Positions 16,271-25,836 of a DNA stretch of 64,000 nt are shown here, one piece after another. The DNA is from Microcoleus sp036705565 (lineage in GTDB: Bacteria > Cyanobacteriota > Cyanobacteriia > Cyanobacteriales > Microcoleaceae), in NCBI GenBank assembly GCA_036705565.1, contig JAUBUY010000012.1; one strand, written 5' to 3'. The translations under genes were made by a program, and so were the position numbers. The notes beneath the pieces are model-generated. The model did not search any database. It was not told the origin of the DNA and saw nothing but the letters and a program-made list of their open reading frames with translations. How positions within the stretch are numbered: the stretch's first letter is position 1; each line of letters opens with the position of its first letter.

Positions 16271-17602
16271 GTGATCGCACTCGAATTAGACAGATTCTAT
16301 AAAGCCTGCAACCCCAGCAAGACCCTTGTTGCGGGAGACCCAGGGGATTATCAATACTACATTGATTTTGGTTCCGTGCGTGGCGGCAAAATCATTGAAT
16401 CTTTACAGCGAACCATTACCCGCATCTCCCCCAATGAGCCAACCTGTCAGCTATTTACAGGGCATATCGGGTGTGGCAAATCTACGGAATTGTTTCGACT
16501 AAAAGCTGAGTTAGAGCAAGAGGGTTTTTGCGTCGTCTACTTCGAGTCTTCCCAAGACTTAGACATGGGGGATGTAGATATCAGCGATATTTTGCTGAGC
16601 ATTGCCCGCCAAGTTAGCGAAACTATGGAATCGGCTAAAATTAAACTCAGACCGAGCTATTTTACCAATCTGTTTGCAGAAGTGGCAGAATTTTTGCAGA
16701 CTCCCATAGATTTGTCAGCGGAAGCCGAGTTATCTGTAGGCATTGCTAGAGTGACTGCTAAAACTAAAGACTCTCCCAAACTGCGATCGCAACTCAGGCA
16801 ATATCTCGAACCCCGCACCAACAGCATCTTGCAGTCGATCAACGAAGAACTCCTCAACAAAGCTAACGCCGAACTCAAGCAGCAAGGTAAAAAAGGGCTC
16901 GCAGTCATCGTTGACAACCTCGATCGCCTCGACGCCTCCCTCAAACCCAGCGGACGCACACAGCCAGAATACCTGTTTTTAGACCGGGGCGAACAGTTGA
17001 AAAAACTTAATTGCCATGTTGTCTACACGATTCCCTTGACTTTGATTTTTTCCAACGACTTCGGCCGCCTCGCCAGTCGATTTGGAGTCAAGCCCAAGGT
17101 GATGCCCATGGTACCAGTGCAAGTGCGATCGGGCGAAGACCACCTCGAAGGAATGGCACTGCTGCGCCAGCTAGTATTAGCCAGAGCTTTCCCCGCAGTT
17201 GCTCCCCATCAACGCATTGATTTGATTTCCCAGGTGTTTGACTCTCCCGAAACTTTAGACAGGCTTTGTCGGATTAGTGGCGGTCATGTTCGCAATCTAC
17301 TGATGCTTTTGTATAGCTGTTTGCAGCACGAAGACCCTCCCTTCTCTCGCGAATGCCTCGAAAGCGTCATTCAAGAATATCGCGATGACCTTTTGGGAGC
17401 CATCAATGACATGGAATGGGAATTACTGTTTCAAGTTGTCAACCGACAAAGTGTAACAGGCGAAGAAGAGTCTCAAATTTTGTTGCGAAGTATGTTTGTC
17501 TTTGAATACCGCGATCAAGAAGGTCGTTGGTTTGGGATTAATCCAGCCCTAGCAGAAACCCGAAAATATAAGGAGTGGCTGCAGCGCAGTGAGCCAAAAT
17601 AG
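16271..17602 (+). CDS. P-loop ATPase of unknown function
   Basis: This 443-residue protein has Walker A GHIGCGKST (about residues 74-82) and Walker B LAVIVDNLDRLD (about 215-226). It is a AAA/KAP-STAND-like single-domain ATPase. The GTG at 16271 (MIALELDRFYKACNPSK) gives a natural N-terminus, though no Shine-Dalgarno is visible. There is no transmembrane segment and no recognisable effector domain. The C-terminal part (GGHVRNLLMLLYSC) resembles the lid/winged-helix region of such ATPases. The STAND-WD40 gene lies 680 bp downstream on the same strand, so a functional link is possible but unsupported beyond proximity. Confidence 0.75.
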   Translation: MIALELDRFYKACNPSKTLVAGDPGDYQYYIDFGSVRGGKIIESLQRTITRISPNEPTCQLFTGHIGCGKSTELFRLKAELEQEGFCVVYFESSQDLDMGDVDISDILLSIARQVSETMESAKIKLRPSYFTNLFAEVAEFLQTPIDLSAEAELSVGIARVTAKTKDSPKLRSQLRQYLEPRTNSILQSINEELLNKANAELKQQGKKGLAVIVDNLDRLDASLKPSGRTQPEYLFLDRGEQLKKLNCHVVYTIPLTLIFSNDFGRLASRFGVKPKVMPMVPVQVRSGEDHLEGMALLRQLVLARAFPAVAPHQRIDLISQVFDSPETLDRLCRISGGHVRNLLMLLYSCLQHEDPPFSRECLESVIQEYRDDLLGAINDMEWELLFQVVNRQSVTGEEESQILLRSMFVFEYRDQEGRWFGINPALAETRKYKEWLQRSEPK

Positions 17603-18284
17603 TTGGGATTTTTGAGATAGCTTCGTGACTCTAAAAACCCTTAAATACGAGGGATTTAGAAAGAATTTAACTAAAAATTCATCGCTCAAAACTCCGAAAT
17701 CTTACCATCCAATACAGAAATCAGTCAGCGGTTTTTTCCACTGGCTAATTTCTGTTGAATGCTGGCTATAGGCGGTGTATTTTATTGTCCTGTAAAACTT
17801 TGCCACCACTAAGGACTTTGCCCACTCTCAACTCTCATATCTGCAATGTCAGACCCCCTATGTCTGTTTTTAGCTGTTGCTCTTAATTTCACATAATCCC
17901 ATACCGGAGTACATTTTTTTTGCTGTTATGCTAAATGCCTGCTACAGATATATCGAAGTTGTTTACTAATAGCTAGCCGTCGGTATGATCGTGAACTAAG
18001 CACTTGGCTATTTATGATCTGTAGTCCTTTATATATCGCTTAATCAAAAAATCTAAGATAACCTTAAATTTTTATTCGCAAGTCTAGCATTCTCTGAGAT
18101 TGAGAGGTATGATATCTTTACATTGGATCTAATAAATATGTAAGTATTGATAGGACAAGTACGGAAAACTACGTATTTATACAGAGATAAAGCGTCAGAC
18201 AGAGACGGGGATGTCTAAGTAGAGACGCTTTCAGTCACGATTGGCGAGCGTTAGGTAATTGATTAATGCAAAAGAGGTGCACGC
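17603..18284. other. 682-bp non-coding region before the STAND-WD40 gene
   Basis: AT-rich with no credible gene. Near the right end, AAGCGTC at about 18190 and GACGCTT at about 18226 form a weak inverted repeat in the likely leader of the STAND gene. Nothing else was recognised. Confidence 0.55.
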
Positions 18285-21200
18285 ATGACCGATCTAATTA
18301 AGGTACAAGAAACTGCAAACTACAACGAGCGCTCGCTCAAAACTCTGGTCAGGTCAATCACAATGTCTCAACACCAATTCTCGCTAATTTTGGTGCGCTG
18401 CAACTACGAGCAGTTGCGGCAGCAAATAGCGCAGCGGCTGCGAGAAGTGTCCCCAGTTCCAATTCAAGATATCGTCCTGCCAGCTTCAGTCAAAACCCTC
18501 TACACTACCCTGCTCTCAAGCTCTTTCCAGGAGGGGTACTCGCCTGTGGATGCCGCCTCGGCTTTGATGGTATTCGGTTTAGAAACAGTAGTAGCGATCG
18601 ACGAACTGATGGCTTCTACCAATCAAGTGCGAGACGAATTTCGCAAAAATTTTTCCTGCCCAGTGATCTTGTGGGTAACAGATGATATCGTCACCAAAAT
18701 GATTCGTCTGGCCCCGGATTTCAAAAGTTGGGCCGCCGCCACAATTAAATTTGAAATGGGCGTTGACGAATTAATTAATTTCCTCGCTAGGCGGGCTGAT
18801 ACTATATTTAAAATAGGCGAACTCCATCAAGAACTCGCCAGCAGCAACCTCAGCACCATCACTAATTGTGAGACCTGCGAAACCCCGTCCGAAAAACGCG
18901 GCCTGGAGCGCGAAATCAGCCCCGGAGAACGCTTTCTAACTTTTAACTCACGGCCCCAAAACCGACGACAATCAGATATCCACTCCTATTCGCCATTGAG
19001 TCCCGGCAATACCTTCGATTTGGCGATCGGCTCTTTGCCACGCCGAGAACTAGAATTAGCTTTAAGAGATTTACAAAATCGCGGTGAAGAATTAGAACCC
19101 GCCCTCAAAGCCAGCCTGGAATTCGTTCTCGGTAGAGATTACTATGTCAGCGACCAAACCGAAACTGCCTTAATTCATTACCAAGAAAGTTTAGTATTTT
19201 GGCAGCAGCAAACCGGCAACTTGGAACATTCCGAAAACCCAGAAACCTTCTCCTCCTTGTCGAATCCTGTCCCCAAAATTTTATTTTTAGAGAGAGAAGG
19301 CATAGTGCTGTTTCACATAGCCCTGTGTCACCGCTTGCAAGCAGCCAGAAACCCGGTAGCCAACCGCCAGCACTGGGAACAAGCTTGGATTAGCCTGGAA
19401 AAATCTAGAAACGCTTTCTCCCTTGCCTCACGCCCGGAATTGGTAGCTGAGGTGACAGCACACCTCGGAGAAGTGCTGCAGCGCTTGAAAGCTTGGGGAG
19501 AGTTGCAAGCATTAGCTGAAAATTCTTTGCAGTTGCACTTCACTTACGGTACTCCCAGCCAACTAGCTCAAGATTACGGCTTTTTGGCTGAAGTTGCCCT
19601 GCAAGAGTCGAGGTGGAGTCAAGCCCGCCAGCTAGCCGAGTTGGCTTTGGCGATTTTGGATCAAACGCCTAATGATTTGAGATTGCTGATTGAAGATTTG
19701 AGATTGGGGTTTGAGGGAAATTATCCAGAATTTGTGGGCCCTAACGAGTTAAGTAACGAACCCAAATCTAAAATCCAACATCCTAAATCCGACAGGAGTT
19801 CGTATCTTTTACTTTTAGCCCGAAGTTTGCGACAGCTAGGGCAGTGGGAAGCGGCGGTTCATTCTTTGGAGTTGGCTCAATCTCAAAGCGAGCCGAAGTA
19901 CGACCCCCGACTTTACATCGATATTTTGACGGAATTGCAAGCGGTTTATTTCGAGCAGGGAGAGTATCTTAAAGCGTTTCGGATTAAAAAAACCCAGCGT
20001 TCGATCGAATATCAATACGGATTTAGAGCTTTTATTGGAGCCAGCCAATTGCAGCAGCAGCGCCAAGCAGTCAATCCTTCAGGCCCCTCAGCTCAAAACC
20101 AAGCTGCCATTGCAGCCTCCATGACGGCTTATTCGCGCCAAACAGATATCAATAGCTTGCTAGAAAGAATTAGCAGGGACGACCATAAATTAACTATTAT
20201 TCACGGGCCCAGCGGAGTCGGGAAAAGTTCTCTAGTCAATGCAGGCTTAGTACCAGCTTTGAAAAATATTACTCCGGGTGCGCGGGATACATTGCCCGTA
20301 GTAGTCAAAGTTTACACCGACTGGCTGGTGGAGTTAGAAAATGCTTTGAACAGCGCACTGTACGACAAACAAGCCGAAGAGGAAAGTAAATTAATCTCGA
20401 AAGGAGTACAGGAAATCCACAAAAGAAGTTGCTCGGTTATTCCTGCTCGCAGCTCGGAAGTCTCTTCTTTTATTATAGAACAGTTGCGCGAAAATGCCAC
20501 AAATAATTTGTTAACTGTGCTGATTTTCGATCAATTTGAAGAGTTTTTCTTTGTTTCAACTTCTGTGGCACAAAGACAACTTTTTTATAATTTTTTGCGT
20601 TTGTTTTTGAACTTGCCTTATGTCAAGATAATTCTGTGCTTGCGCGAAGATTATTTGCACTACTTACTAGATTGCGATCGCTTCCCAAATCTTGATGCTA
20701 TTAACAATAATATTCTCGACAAAAGCATCCGCTACCAACTGCGGAGTTTTTCTATCAAAGACGCGCGGGCTGTCATTGGACACTTAACAGAACGGGCGGA
20801 ATTTTATTTAGAGCCGGCACTGATCGATGCCTTCGTAGAAGATTTAGCAGACGAACTGCAAGAAGTGCGACCAATTGAATTGCAGGTAGTAGGAGCGCAA
20901 CTGCAAGAAGAAGATATTACCAGTCTAGCACAATACCAGCAATTGGGGGACAATCCCAAAGCGGAATTAGTGAAACGATCGCTCGAAAGAGTCATCTCTG
21001 ACTGCGGGCCCGTTAACGAAGACGCAGCTTGGAAAATCTTGTTTTCCCTGACAGATGAAAGAGGCGTAAGACTGATAAAAACCAAACACGAACTCTCGTT
21101 AGTTACAGGCCCGCAGCCAGCCGATGCCCGCGAAACCGAATTATCGGCGATCGGCAGAAACCGAATTTCCCTACCGCGACAGTTCGCTGCATACCCTGAA

Positions 21201-23741
21201 AGCCGACCCAAGAAAACCGACAACCTGGACTTAATTTTAGACATTTTAGTTGGTCACGGTTTGCTATTTTTGCTACGGGAAGCGCCCGAAGACCGCTATC
21301 AATTGGTACACGACTATTTAGTGCGACCGATTCGCCAAAGATTCGGCTTAGAAGCGAGACTCCACAAAGCAGAAGCGGACAAAAAGATGAGTCAAGCACA
21401 GCTCTACCGAGCCAATACTTTTCTCAAACAACTGCTGGGAGTAGCAGTGATCGGCGTCATGCTGCTCACCAGTTCCACCATCGCAGCCGTAAATTTTTGG
21501 TGGCGGGCCGTGGGTCAAAAACAGCTAGCTGTCGCTCAAACTCAGCGAGCCGAAATCAGTACCCTGACAGCAGCTTCGGAAGCACTTTATTTCTCAAATA
21601 ACAAATTTGACGCCATGATGGAAAGTTTGAGAGCTGGTAAAAAGTGGAAACAGATCGAACACTCCCAACAAATGTATACTCTCAAAGACACCGAAATCCT
21701 GATTTCTGCAGCCCTCCAGCAGGCAGTTTATGGAGTCAAAGAACGCAACCGCTTGGAAGGACACGGCGATGTAGTTTGGGGTCTTAGCTTCAGTCCAGAC
21801 GGCGAGACAATAGCTTCTTCCAGTGTAGATAAAACCGTCAAACTTTGGCGGCGCGACGGCAGTTTGCTGGCAACTTTCAAAGACCACACTAACAGTGTCT
21901 CCTGTGTCGCGTTCAGTCCCGACAACAAAACCATAGCGTCGGCAAGTTTAGATAAAACTGTCAAAATTTGGCAAACTGACGGCCGTTTGTTAGCTACTTT
22001 CAAAGGGCATACTAATAGCGTTACCAGCGTTGCTTTTAGTTCTGACGGTCAAACGATCGCCACTGGCTCTACTGATAAAACTATCAAACTTTGGAAAACC
22101 GACGGCACGCTGCTGCGAACGATCGAACAATTTGCTCCCGTAAATTGGCTAAGCTTCAGCCGCGACGGCAAAATAATCGCTGTGGCGAGCGATGACGGTA
22201 GTGTGAAACTGTGGAGTTCTGACGGTAAGTTAATCGCTAATTTATGGCACAGCGAAAACAGACAACCCTCGAAAATTTACACCGTCAGTTTCTCCCCCGA
22301 TGGTGAAACGATCGCCAGTGCGGGTGAAGATAAAACGGTGAAAATCTGGAGCATCGCTGCACTCAAACACCCACCAACAGAAAATTCCACACAAGCCAAA
22401 AAAGGTGAACTGCTAACAACTTTGCGGGGACACAGCAAGTGGGTATTTGGTGTCAGTTTCTCTCCCGACGGTCAAACACTTGCTTCTGGAAGTGCAGACG
22501 GGACTGTCAAACTCTGGAATCTTGCTGGTGTTGGCGACAAACGCCCAACCGATGCTAGCAACATTAAACCAGAGAGTCGCTTACTGAGAACTTTTGAGGG
22601 ACACGCCGATCGAGTTACTCAGGTGAGTTTTAGCCCGGAAGGCAAAACCTTGGCTTCGGCAAGTTTTGACAAAACTATCAGGCTGTGGCGACTCGATGAC
22701 GTGCCGCTCAAAACCCTCGACGGACACCAAAACCGGGTGCAAGGCGTTACTTTTAGCCCCGACGGCCAAAGGCTGGCTTCTGCTTCTACGGACAACACTA
22801 TCAAACTCTGGAGCCGCACGGGAGTTTTGCTGGAAACCTTGGAAGGACACACTCAGAGAGTCGCCAGCGTCAGTTTCAGCCCCGACGGCCAGCTACTTGC
22901 TTCTGGGAGTTACGACAAAACGGTGAAAGTCTGGAGTTTGACAGAAGATGGCATGAATAATATTCTCCCTTGTCCTTCGGCTCCGCTATTCCCGTGTTCG
23001 CCTTCTGTGCTGTTGACTCTCGACGGCCACGCCGACAGCGTGATGAGCGTGAGCTTTAGCCCCGACAGCGAGGTTCTGGCAACGGCTAGCAAGGATAAGA
23101 CTGTGAAACTCTGGACTAGAAACGGCAGGCTGATTAAGACTTTGACGGGACACACAGGCTGGGTGACTGGGGTGACTTTCAGTCCCGACGGCTCGATGCT
23201 GGCTTCTGCAAGCGATGATGGTACTCTCAAACTCTGGAATCGGGACGGTCGTTTGCTAAGAACGTTTGAAGGAGCTCACAACAGTTTTGTGTTGGGGGTT
23301 GCTTTTAGCCCTGATGGCAAAATGCTGGCTTCGGCTGGTTACGACAATTCGGTGAAATTGTGGAAGGTAGATGGGACTTTGGTGGCGACGCTGCTGAAGG
23401 GTTCTAGCGACAGCGTGACTAGCGTTGCTTTTAGCCCGGATGGTTTGTTGGTGGCTTCGGGTAGTTACGATCATAAGGTGAAACTGTGGAGTCGCAGCGG
23501 GACTTTGCTGAAAACTTTGACGGGTCACAAGGATAGTGTGATGAGTGTGAGTTTTAGCCCGGATGGGAAGGTTCTGGCTTCTGCGGGCCGGGATAATCGG
23601 GTGATTTTGTGGAATTTGGATCTTGACGATTTGCTGGTGAGGGGCTGTGACTGGGTGGGAGATTATTTGAGGACTAATCCTAATGTGAGCGATCACGATC
23701 GGCGTCTCTGCGACGGGGTGGTGGCAAAACCTCAGTTTTAG
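18285..23741 (+). CDS. Giant STAND ATPase with TPR-like region, one TM helix and 14 WD40 repeats
   Basis: This 1818-residue signalling-type protein has several regions in order. The N-terminal region of about 200 residues is unassigned. A TPR-like helical part spans about residues 270-610. An nSTAND1 NTPase has Walker A GPSGVGKSSLVNAG near 638 and Walker B LLTVLIFDQFEEFF near 750. A transmembrane helix lies at about 1046-1070, followed by 14 WD40 repeats (about 1150-1790), enough for two seven-bladed propellers. STAND proteins are ligand-triggered switches; WD40 repeats usually sense or recruit. Two low-complexity inserts resemble intergenic repeats: around 19690-19800 (KSKIQHPKSDR) and around 22965-23010 (CPSAPLFPCSPS). 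The pentapeptide gene P1 begins 48 bp downstream on the same strand. The effector is unclear. Confidence 0.88.
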   Translation: MTDLIKVQETANYNERSLKTLVRSITMSQHQFSLILVRCNYEQLRQQIAQRLREVSPVPIQDIVLPASVKTLYTTLLSSSFQEGYSPVDAASALMVFGLETVVAIDELMASTNQVRDEFRKNFSCPVILWVTDDIVTKMIRLAPDFKSWAAATIKFEMGVDELINFLARRADTIFKIGELHQELASSNLSTITNCETCETPSEKRGLEREISPGERFLTFNSRPQNRRQSDIHSYSPLSPGNTFDLAIGSLPRRELELALRDLQNRGEELEPALKASLEFVLGRDYYVSDQTETALIHYQESLVFWQQQTGNLEHSENPETFSSLSNPVPKILFLEREGIVLFHIALCHRLQAARNPVANRQHWEQAWISLEKSRNAFSLASRPELVAEVTAHLGEVLQRLKAWGELQALAENSLQLHFTYGTPSQLAQDYGFLAEVALQESRWSQARQLAELALAILDQTPNDLRLLIEDLRLGFEGNYPEFVGPNELSNEPKSKIQHPKSDRSSYLLLLARSLRQLGQWEAAVHSLELAQSQSEPKYDPRLYIDILTELQAVYFEQGEYLKAFRIKKTQRSIEYQYGFRAFIGASQLQQQRQAVNPSGPSAQNQAAIAASMTAYSRQTDINSLLERISRDDHKLTIIHGPSGVGKSSLVNAGLVPALKNITPGARDTLPVVVKVYTDWLVELENALNSALYDKQAEEESKLISKGVQEIHKRSCSVIPARSSEVSSFIIEQLRENATNNLLTVLIFDQFEEFFFVSTSVAQRQLFYNFLRLFLNLPYVKIILCLREDYLHYLLDCDRFPNLDAINNNILDKSIRYQLRSFSIKDARAVIGHLTERAEFYLEPALIDAFVEDLADELQEVRPIELQVVGAQLQEEDITSLAQYQQLGDNPKAELVKRSLERVISDCGPVNEDAAWKILFSLTDERGVRLIKTKHELSLVTGPQPADARETELSAIGRNRISLPRQFAAYPESRPKKTDNLDLILDILVGHGLLFLLREAPEDRYQLVHDYLVRPIRQRFGLEARLHKAEADKKMSQAQLYRANTFLKQLLGVAVIGVMLLTSSTIAAVNFWWRAVGQKQLAVAQTQRAEISTLTAASEALYFSNNKFDAMMESLRAGKKWKQIEHSQQMYTLKDTEILISAALQQAVYGVKERNRLEGHGDVVWGLSFSPDGETIASSSVDKTVKLWRRDGSLLATFKDHTNSVSCVAFSPDNKTIASASLDKTVKIWQTDGRLLATFKGHTNSVTSVAFSSDGQTIATGSTDKTIKLWKTDGTLLRTIEQFAPVNWLSFSRDGKIIAVASDDGSVKLWSSDGKLIANLWHSENRQPSKIYTVSFSPDGETIASAGEDKTVKIWSIAALKHPPTENSTQAKKGELLTTLRGHSKWVFGVSFSPDGQTLASGSADGTVKLWNLAGVGDKRPTDASNIKPESRLLRTFEGHADRVTQVSFSPEGKTLASASFDKTIRLWRLDDVPLKTLDGHQNRVQGVTFSPDGQRLASASTDNTIKLWSRTGVLLETLEGHTQRVASVSFSPDGQLLASGSYDKTVKVWSLTEDGMNNILPCPSAPLFPCSPSVLLTLDGHADSVMSVSFSPDSEVLATASKDKTVKLWTRNGRLIKTLTGHTGWVTGVTFSPDGSMLASASDDGTLKLWNRDGRLLRTFEGAHNSFVLGVAFSPDGKMLASAGYDNSVKLWKVDGTLVATLLKGSSDSVTSVAFSPDGLLVASGSYDHKVKLWSRSGTLLKTLTGHKDSVMSVSFSPDGKVLASAGRDNRVILWNLDLDDLLVRGCDWVGDYLRTNPNVSDHDRRLCDGVVAKPQF

Positions 23742-23788
23742 CTATTTGATTGTTGGCGGTTGACGGTTACAAATTAAGGATTAAAGTT

Positions 23789-24466
23789 ATGGATGCAGAA
23801 GAATTGATCGGACGGTATGCTGCTGGAGAAAGAGACTTTGCAGGTCTTGACCTAAGTGGAATTCTTTTGGGTAGACGTTACGCTGATGAGTTAATCAAAC
23901 GATATCAAACTGAAGAAAACACCAGAATTGGAGGAGTCAACCTGCGCGGTATAAACCTGAGCGGCACTAATCTGGAAGGGGCTAACCTAGAAGCCGTTGA
24001 TTTTATGGGGGCCAATTTGAGTGGAGCCAACTTGACTGGAGCTATATTGCAGGTGGGGAGGCTCAATGAAGCTAACCTGAGCGGAGCTAACCTCAGAGAA
24101 GTTATCCTTAGCTCGGCTCGACTGCATCAAACTAACTTGAGTGGGGCTATTTTGGAAAGAGCTGTCTCGTATGATGCGGAATTCATAGGGACGATTCTGA
24201 AACAAGCAAAGCTCAAGGGGGCTGGTTTAGAGACTTCTAGCTTTATTGACGTTGATTTTACCAGTGCTGATTTAAGAGAGGTAGGTATAGGACCAGCTAC
24301 CATCAAGCAATGCAACTTTACCAAAGCCAATTGGAATCGAGGGTGTATTCAACGGTGTACGTTTATCGATTGCGATTTTACCAAGGCTAGCTTTAGGAAA
24401 GCCGGTGCAATAGAATCGAATTTTATTCGGTGTAATTTTACAGATGCTGAATTGGTGAAAATGTAA
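23789..24466 (+). CDS. Pentapeptide-repeat protein P1
   Basis: This 225-residue right-handed beta-helix protein is built of A(D/N)LXX repeats. It opens with MDAEELIGRYAAGERDF, a start shared with five other genes in this window. The ATG at 23789 is preferred because the leader ACAAATTAAGG..TAAAGTTATG is conserved before P1, P2 and P3. It lies 48 bp after the STAND-WD40 gene and may be co-transcribed with it. Pentapeptide proteins of known function (Qnr, MfpA) mimic DNA; whether this one does is unknown. A remnant of a giant nuclease-family gene follows on the opposite strand, so P1 may once have faced a full toxin gene as P3 and P6 do. Confidence 0.88.
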   Translation: MDAEELIGRYAAGERDFAGLDLSGILLGRRYADELIKRYQTEENTRIGGVNLRGINLSGTNLEGANLEAVDFMGANLSGANLTGAILQVGRLNEANLSGANLREVILSSARLHQTNLSGAILERAVSYDAEFIGTILKQAKLKGAGLETSSFIDVDFTSADLREVGIGPATIKQCNFTKANWNRGCIQRCTFIDCDFTKASFRKAGAIESNFIRCNFTDAELVKM

Positions 24467-24520
24467 GTTTTTGATGCCTGCACGAAAGTTTCTATTTTCT
24501 AAATAGCTAGAGAAATAGAA

Positions 24521-24556
24521 GGTCAGTGAATGTTGAATTTGAACCACTCACTGACC
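24521..24556. terminator. Hairpin after P1
   Basis: GGTCAGTGA and TCACTGACC form a perfect 9-bp stem 55 bp after the P1 stop. A second AT-rich hairpin (TTCTATTT with AAATAGAA) lies just before it. Either could end P1 transcription. Confidence 0.5.
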
Positions 24557-24611
24557 AGAGGAATAAATCCCTAAGTCATTCTTTTATAGCAAGCGCTCAA
24601 AAGGAACCTTC

Positions 24612-24848
24612 TTAATCCGTTCCAGGTGCTAATCCGGCGGGTGCTGGTACTGCCAACTGGGCGGGTATATTCAGGGAGTTATCGCCAAAGTTTAAGTTGA
24701 AGGCTCCTGCAAATTCAAATCCCGCCGGCAGCGGTAGGGAGAAGTTTTGTTGGTTGACTGGGGCAATGCTGACGGTTGTGTCTTGCTTTAAGGCACCGGG
24801 GGCTATCATTACTGTTGATGTGCCGTCTGTTGAGCTGATGACATTCAA
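24612..24848 (-). pseudogene. Remnant of a giant nuclease-family gene (ZU5-like segment)
   Basis: About 78 codons encode a segment clearly homologous to the ZU5-like part of T1. Shared features are MIAPGAL versus MVPPGAL, AGAFNLNFGD versus AGGFNLDLGD and PAQLAVPAPAGL versus PAQLAIPAPAGL. No start, no other domains and no nuclease end remain. It lies between P1 and P2 on the strand opposite to them, the same placement as the full giants T5 and T1, and is best explained as a deletion scar. Confidence 0.75.
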
Positions 24849-24943
24849 TAAGGAAGGCTATCCCAAGTATTTCCAATAGATTCTTGACTGGGAAAGCGGT
24901 ATTATTAACACTATCAACCGATTACAAATTAAGGGTTAAAGTT

Positions 24944-25790
24944 ATGGATGCTGAAGAATTACTTAGAAGATATGCCAATGGCGAGAGAGACTTTGCTGAG
25001 GTTGACTTGAGCAATGCCAATTTGAAGAAAAGCAAGCTTATTGATATCAATCTCACCAAGACCAATTTAACAGATGCTGACTTGAGTGGTGCTGAGTTGA
25101 TGAATGCTAACTTGAGTGGTGCTAACTTGATTTCTGCTGAGTTGATGAATGCTAACTTGAGTGGTGCTAACTTAAGCGATGCTAACATGGATTGTATTGA
25201 CTTGAGCGACGCTAATTTGACCGAGGCTAACTTGACCGAGGCTAACTTGGATGGCGCTGAGTTGATTAAGGCTAATTTTAGTGGTGCTAACTTGAAAGGA
25301 GCTTGGTTACAAGGGGCTGACTTGACGGGAGCTAATCTAAGTAATGCCTGCTTAGAAAACGCAACTTTGCACTATGCTGACGTGACTGATGCCAACCGAG
25401 CGTGGAGCTAATTTGAAAAATGGTTTTTTATCTAGGCTCAACTGCCAAAATACTAACCTCACTGGAGCCGACCTCAGCGATGTAGACCTCGGTGAAGCTG
25501 GTTTTCATAAAGCAACTCTAATTGGCGCGAATCTAAGTAATACCAAACTACATCAAACTGGGTTTTGGAATTCCGATCTTACTGGAGCTAACTTTAGTGG
25601 TGCAATTATGGATGAAACATCATTTGATGGTTCAAATCTGTGCAATGCTAATCTGATGGGAGCTAGACCCGATCCTGAATATGACGACTCAAATACAATC
25701 AATCTGTGCGGAAAATGGGAAGACGCTACTTTGTGCAATACTATAATGCCAGATGGAACGATCCGAAATGATAATTGTACGGATCGATGA
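24944..25790 (+). pseudogene. Pentapeptide-repeat protein P2, frameshifted
   Basis: The first frame runs 24944-25411 (MDAEELLRRYANGERDF and about 20 pentapeptides). It then leaves the repeat pattern at ADVTDANRAWS and stops. The +1 frame continues with RGANLKNGF from about 25397 to the stop at 25790, ending in TIMPDGTIRNDN, a C-terminus also found in P3 and P6. A single extra base near 25396 explains both halves, and joined they give about 280 residues. It may be a sequencing error or real inactivation. The leader before the ATG matches P1 and P3. As written in the window only a 155-residue product would be made. Confidence 0.8.
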
Positions 25791-25836
25791 ATGGAAAACA
25801 TTACTATAAAACGATTACAAATTAAGGGTAAAAGTT

